Source of the DNA: Devosia sp.
Lineage (GTDB): Bacteria; Pseudomonadota; Alphaproteobacteria; Rhizobiales; Devosiaceae
Length of the DNA stretch: 45,096 nucleotides
Reading direction: 5' to 3'
NCBI GenBank assembly: GCA_030680995.1
Contig: JAUXUM010000209.1
Coordinates: 1 to 45,096, forward strand
Within the stretch, counting starts at the first letter, position 1, and each line of letters starts with the position of its first letter. Position numbers and translations under genes: made by a program. Shown here piece by piece: positions 42,030 through 45,096 of the stretch. The notes below the pieces were generated by a model. The model made no database searches. It saw only the letters and a list, made by a program, of their open reading frames with translations, and had not been told where the DNA came from.

Positions 42030-44390
42030 ATGTCGAGTGAATCTGTCGGGACACGATTCCGCGATATGCTTACTTATAGGCGGTCCATCGGTTTCGGTCT
42101 CGAAAATCTGGGACGTCTCACGCTGAAGTTCCCCAGGATCGCGGCAGTCTTCGTGCTTTTGCTCAGTATTCTGGCGGTCACGCAGGTCCCGCGCGCCAAT
42201 GTCGATGGCGATCTGCTGCGGGTCTATGCCCATTCCGGCCCCGAATACGATGCCTACAAGCACCTGGCCGACACTTTCGGCACGTTCGAGAATGACATCT
42301 ATCTGCTCGTGACGTCGCCCAGGCTGACCCAGCCGCGGGTGCTCGAGCGCATGCGCGAGCTTGCCTTCGAGCTTGAGCTCAACGAGTTTGCGGCCGGCAC
42401 GCTCTCTCCCTTCTCGCTGCGCAAGCCTGCCCAGGGCGGCGGGACGGTTCCCGCCGTGCCCGAGGAAATGACCAGTTCGGCGCAGGTCGCCGCCGCGATG
42501 GCGGATTTGCAGCAGAACGATCCGATGATGCGGAATCTGATCAACCCCGATCTTTCGGGCGTGGTGATGATCATGTTCCCCGATCCGGAGACGACTAAAG
42601 GCGGCGGCGTCAAGACCATGATCGCCCAGCTCAAGGAACTCGCCGCCACGTTCGAAGGCGACGACATGCATGTCGAGCTGACCGGACCGCCGATCTGGAC
42701 CGGCGAGATGCTCAACGCGGCGGTGGACGATCAGGTCAAGTTCACGGTCTACGGTTTCGCGCTCGGCGCGCTCATCGCCCTTTTCAGCCTCCGCTCGTTC
42801 TGGGGCGCGCTCATCGTGGCCGCCACACCCTTCGTGGCCGTGCTTTGGGCCATGGGTGTCGTGCTTCTCTTCTTCGGCTCGTTCTCGTTCCTCACCATCA
42901 TCGTCACCACGCTGGTGCTGGTCATCACCTTCGCCGAGAGCCTGTTCCTCATCTTCAACTGGCTCGCCTATTGGCGCGACGGCATGAATCCGTCCAAGGC
43001 AATCGACGAGACGGTGAAGGTCGTCGGTCCGGCGGCGGCGCTCACCATGCTGACGACCCTGATCGCCTTTGGTTCGCTCTCGCTCACACCGGGTCAAGGC
43101 ATCCAGGAGTTTTCAATGGCGGGCGTCATCGCCTCCATGCTGAGCTTCATCTCGGTCATGACCTTTCTGCCGCTGCTGCTCAAGACAGCGCTCCGGCTCG
43201 GGCTCAAGCTGCCCAAGACGCCCAGCTTCGCCCTCTCCGCACCGCTGCCGCTTTCCTGGTTCCTGGCAAGCCGGCTGGGCCGGCCGATCGCCATCGCCGG
43301 CATTGTTGCGACCGCGTTGCTGCTCGTTCCGTATTTCCTGATCCAGCCCCGCTTTTCCTTTGAGGATTTCCTCGCCAAGGGCTCGACGGCACTGGATGCC
43401 GCCGAGAGCATCGACCAGGGCGTGGGGGGCGTGGCGCCGCTTTACGTCCGCGTGCCGCTCAAGGAGGGGATTGCCAGCGTCGGAGACGCCGATTTCGACA
43501 CCATTCGGACGGTGCACGAAATCCTCGAAAAGCACCTGGGCGAGAACAAGGTGATCTCCGCCGCCAGCTTCAAGCACTATGCGGATTCCGGCTTCACCCG
43601 CGACGAAATCTTCAGCGCCGTGGGGCCGTTCATGAAGCGGCGCTTCGTCACCGACGACAACACGCAGGCGCTGGTCACCGGCTTCATGCCGACGATCATA
43701 GAGTCCGGCGCGCTCAAGAAGCTCGTGACCGACACCGAGGCCGACATCAAAGCCGCCGGGATTGAGGGGGCGGAGATCGGCGGCTTCCGCATCCTCACCA
43801 CCTTCGCCACGGACAATATCGTACGCAGCCTGCAACTTTGCCTGAGCCTGAGCGTGGTGGTGAATCTTTTCCTCATCGGCTTCGCCTTCATGTCATGGCG
43901 CCTGGCGCTGGTCTCCATCATTCCGAACCTGTTCCCTGTGCTGGGCACCGAGGCCTATCTCTGGTGGGCCGGAGCTGGCCTGCAGATGACGACCGTGCTG
44001 GCCCTTACGATCGCTTTCGGCATTGCCGTGGACGACACGATCCACTTCCTGTCGCACTACATGCACGACCGGCGGAAGGAGGGGAGATCGCACATCGAGG
44101 CAATCAGGCACACGATCGAACGCATCGGCGGCGCCATCATCGCCACCACCATCATCCTGTGCTCGGGCACGGCGATCGTCGCCTTCTCGGAGCTTCCGCA
44201 GGTGGCGCTCTTCGGCTCGCTGTTCGTCACCGCATTGGCCCTGGCACTTCTGGGCGACCTCTTCATCCTGCCGGCCCTGCTGGTAGCGGGGGGGCGATTC
44301 TTCCATCCCGTGGGCAGGATCAGGACGGCCGACGAATTGGTGGCACCCGGCGGGCCCATGGCGGCCGGCAGCGCCGCACCCGGAGAATAG
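42030..44390 (+). CDS. MMPL/RND-family transporter
   Basis: A 786-residue inner-membrane protein with the duplicated RND layout. One helix at about residues 37-54 and a large periplasmic loop precede a block of five helices (about 236-390). A second helix near 415-435, a second loop and a final five-helix block (about 605-755) follow. The DDTIHFLSHYMHDRR segment in the last block is typical of MMPL/HpnN-like exporters. The family moves lipids, hopanoids or other hydrophobic molecules using the proton gradient. The ATG at 42030 has GAGGGG at a suitable distance. No partner adaptor gene is adjacent, as for other MMPL proteins. Substrate is unknown. Confidence 0.9.
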   Translation: MSSESVGTRFRDMLTYRRSIGFGLENLGRLTLKFPRIAAVFVLLLSILAVTQVPRANVDGDLLRVYAHSGPEYDAYKHLADTFGTFENDIYLLVTSPRLTQPRVLERMRELAFELELNEFAAGTLSPFSLRKPAQGGGTVPAVPEEMTSSAQVAAAMADLQQNDPMMRNLINPDLSGVVMIMFPDPETTKGGGVKTMIAQLKELAATFEGDDMHVELTGPPIWTGEMLNAAVDDQVKFTVYGFALGALIALFSLRSFWGALIVAATPFVAVLWAMGVVLLFFGSFSFLTIIVTTLVLVITFAESLFLIFNWLAYWRDGMNPSKAIDETVKVVGPAAALTMLTTLIAFGSLSLTPGQGIQEFSMAGVIASMLSFISVMTFLPLLLKTALRLGLKLPKTPSFALSAPLPLSWFLASRLGRPIAIAGIVATALLLVPYFLIQPRFSFEDFLAKGSTALDAAESIDQGVGGVAPLYVRVPLKEGIASVGDADFDTIRTVHEILEKHLGENKVISAASFKHYADSGFTRDEIFSAVGPFMKRRFVTDDNTQALVTGFMPTIIESGALKKLVTDTEADIKAAGIEGAEIGGFRILTTFATDNIVRSLQLCLSLSVVVNLFLIGFAFMSWRLALVSIIPNLFPVLGTEAYLWWAGAGLQMTTVLALTIAFGIAVDDTIHFLSHYMHDRRKEGRSHIEAIRHTIERIGGAIIATTIILCSGTAIVAFSELPQVALFGSLFVTALALALLGDLFILPALLVAGGRFFHPVGRIRTADELVAPGGPMAAGSAAPGE

Positions 44391-44419
44391 CAGGCGCCAC
44401 GGCGGGGAGGAAGACGCCA

Positions 44420-44728
44420 GTCCTTTTCGAACTCGCCCACCATGTTGAGGCCTTCGAACCAGGTGGCGCCGTCCTTGCGGATGGCTTGACGCGGAACGGT
44501 GCCTGTTTTGTCGGCGAGAAGACCGGCAAGTTCGTGCGAATGCGTGACCATCCAGGTCTGGCTTCGTCCGCCGCGCGCGCGATCAGCCTCGCCAGGGCTG
44601 GAAGGCGCTTGGGGTGGAGGGCTCGTCTCGGGCTCGTTGCGTGCGATGAAGGGCGGCAGCCGGCGCAGCGGAAAGCGTAGTCTCCGGATCGAGCGGAACC
44701 CGGAAATCGAGATGTCGGTGAGCGTCAC
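44420..44728 (-). pseudogene. AAA-family ATPase, internally deleted remnant
   Basis: From a GTG at 44728 the frame reads TLTDISISGFRSIRRLRFPL, the N-terminus of an overcoming-lysogeny/RecF-like AAA ATPase. It then jumps past where the Walker A should be into a C-terminal segment (WMVTHSHELAGLLADKTG, then RKDGATWFEGL and GEFEKD). The Walker A, Walker B and most of the protein are missing, so only about 95 of an expected 350-400 residues remain. The frame then runs on antisense into the MMPL gene without a natural stop. It is a deletion remnant and unlikely to work. Confidence 0.8.
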
Positions 44729-44796
44729 TACGCGTCCTGTGTTCGCCTTGCCGAGGGAACACGAAGCAACGCCGTCCTCAACCTCAGGACAAATGC

Positions 44797-45096
44797 CTAC
44801 GGCCACCGCACTTCGGGCGGCATGGAGGAGAGAATCGAGTCGACATTGCCACCGGTCTTGAGCCCGAAGGTTGTGCCGCGGTCGTAGAGCAGGTTGAACT
44901 CGACGTAACGGCCGCGGCGGATCAGCTGCTCATTGCGGTCGGCCTCGGTCCAGGGCGTCTCGAAATTGCGACGGACGAGGGCTGGGTAGATGTCGCGGAA
45001 GGCGTGCCCGACATCCTGGGTGAAGGCGAAGTCCGCATTCCAGTCGCCGCTGTCATGGTGGTCGTAGAAGATGCCGCCGATGCCGCGCGGTTCCTT
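44797..45096 (-). CDS. hemF: Oxygen-dependent coproporphyrinogen III oxidase, 3' part
   Basis: The last 99 residues of HemF are present; the gene continues past the right edge. Recognised segments are [25 protein letters not shown] and the C-terminal signature [15 protein letters not shown], then [18 protein letters not shown]. The enzyme oxidatively decarboxylates coproporphyrinogen III to protoporphyrinogen IX in haem synthesis. The TAG stop is at 44797-44799 (complement). The AAA ATPase remnant lies immediately downstream. Confidence 0.96.
   Translation of the reverse strand, partial: KEPRGIGGIFYDHHDSGDWNADFAFTQDVGHAFRDIYPALVRRNFETPWTEADRNEQLIRRGRYVEFNLLYDRGTTFGLKTGGNVDSILSSMPPEVRWP

Noticed and set aside
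1-45096. CRISPR arrays, tRNA or rRNA genes, attachment sites and replication origins
   Set aside because: No regularly spaced repeats, cloverleaf-like sequences, rRNA segments or iteron clusters were noticed; absence is by eye only.

Overview
The window is GC-rich, densely coded chromosomal DNA from an alphaproteobacterium. A member of the Hyphomicrobiales close to Devosia/Pelagibacterium is the best guess. That guess rests on family recognition: a giant cyclic beta-1,2-glucan synthase, a FrcBCA-type fructose transporter under a ROK regulator, a small NTTEVRQG membrane protein and a MurD2/MurL pair. No tRNA, rRNA or CRISPR array was seen.

Layout. (1) 1-6276: the 3' part of ndvB/chvB. It converges on the next cluster across a 46-bp perfect palindrome. 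(2) 6337-13629, minus strand: an apparently uncharacterised catabolic cluster. In transcription order it holds an NMT1/THI5-type ABC importer (ATPase, permease, Tat-exported binding protein), a likely attenuating terminator, a VOC protein, an unrecognised barrel-like protein, an SDR dehydrogenase and two Gfo/Idh/MocA oxidoreductases. Facing away from it at 14011-16402 are an RpiR/SIS regulator and a D-aminoacylase. The intergenic region has several inverted repeats. (3) 16403-18660: a scar with a REP-like hairpin, an ISNCY-like transposase relic and a complete IS1182-family element (16981-18572, CTAG target duplication) whose transposase is frameshifted. (4) 18720-24753: a CocE-type hydrolase and adenine deaminase in one minus-strand operon, a small membrane protein, and a CHASE4-GGDEF-EAL protein. 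(5) 24839-31267: a ROK repressor divergent from frcBCA plus a polyol dehydrogenase and an SDR. The shared promoter carries a 37-bp inverted repeat whose two ends read TTGACA outward. (6) 31350-34149: MgtC-like protein, DUF3008 protein, secreted Cys-rich protein, orphan receiver domain and a gutted AcuI/YhdH reductase. (7) 34146-38976: MurD2 and MurL (an alternative route to D-glutamate in peptidoglycan), paired REP repeats, a metallophosphoesterase and a glutathionyl-hydroquinone reductase. (8) 39252-45096: acetyltransferase, CoA-type Nudix hydrolase and CCA tRNA nucleotidyltransferase in one operon, a DUF1059 protein, an MMPL/RND transporter, an AAA ATPase remnant and the 3' end of hemF.

Working together. 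The frc block looks like import and oxidation of a sugar or polyol. The 6.3-16.4 kb block looks like import and oxidation of an unidentified compound, perhaps with a deacylation step. MurD2 would add L-Glu to UDP-MurNAc-L-Ala and MurL would then epimerise the terminal residue. Starts were chosen by ribosome-binding site and family alignment from memory; no database search was run.
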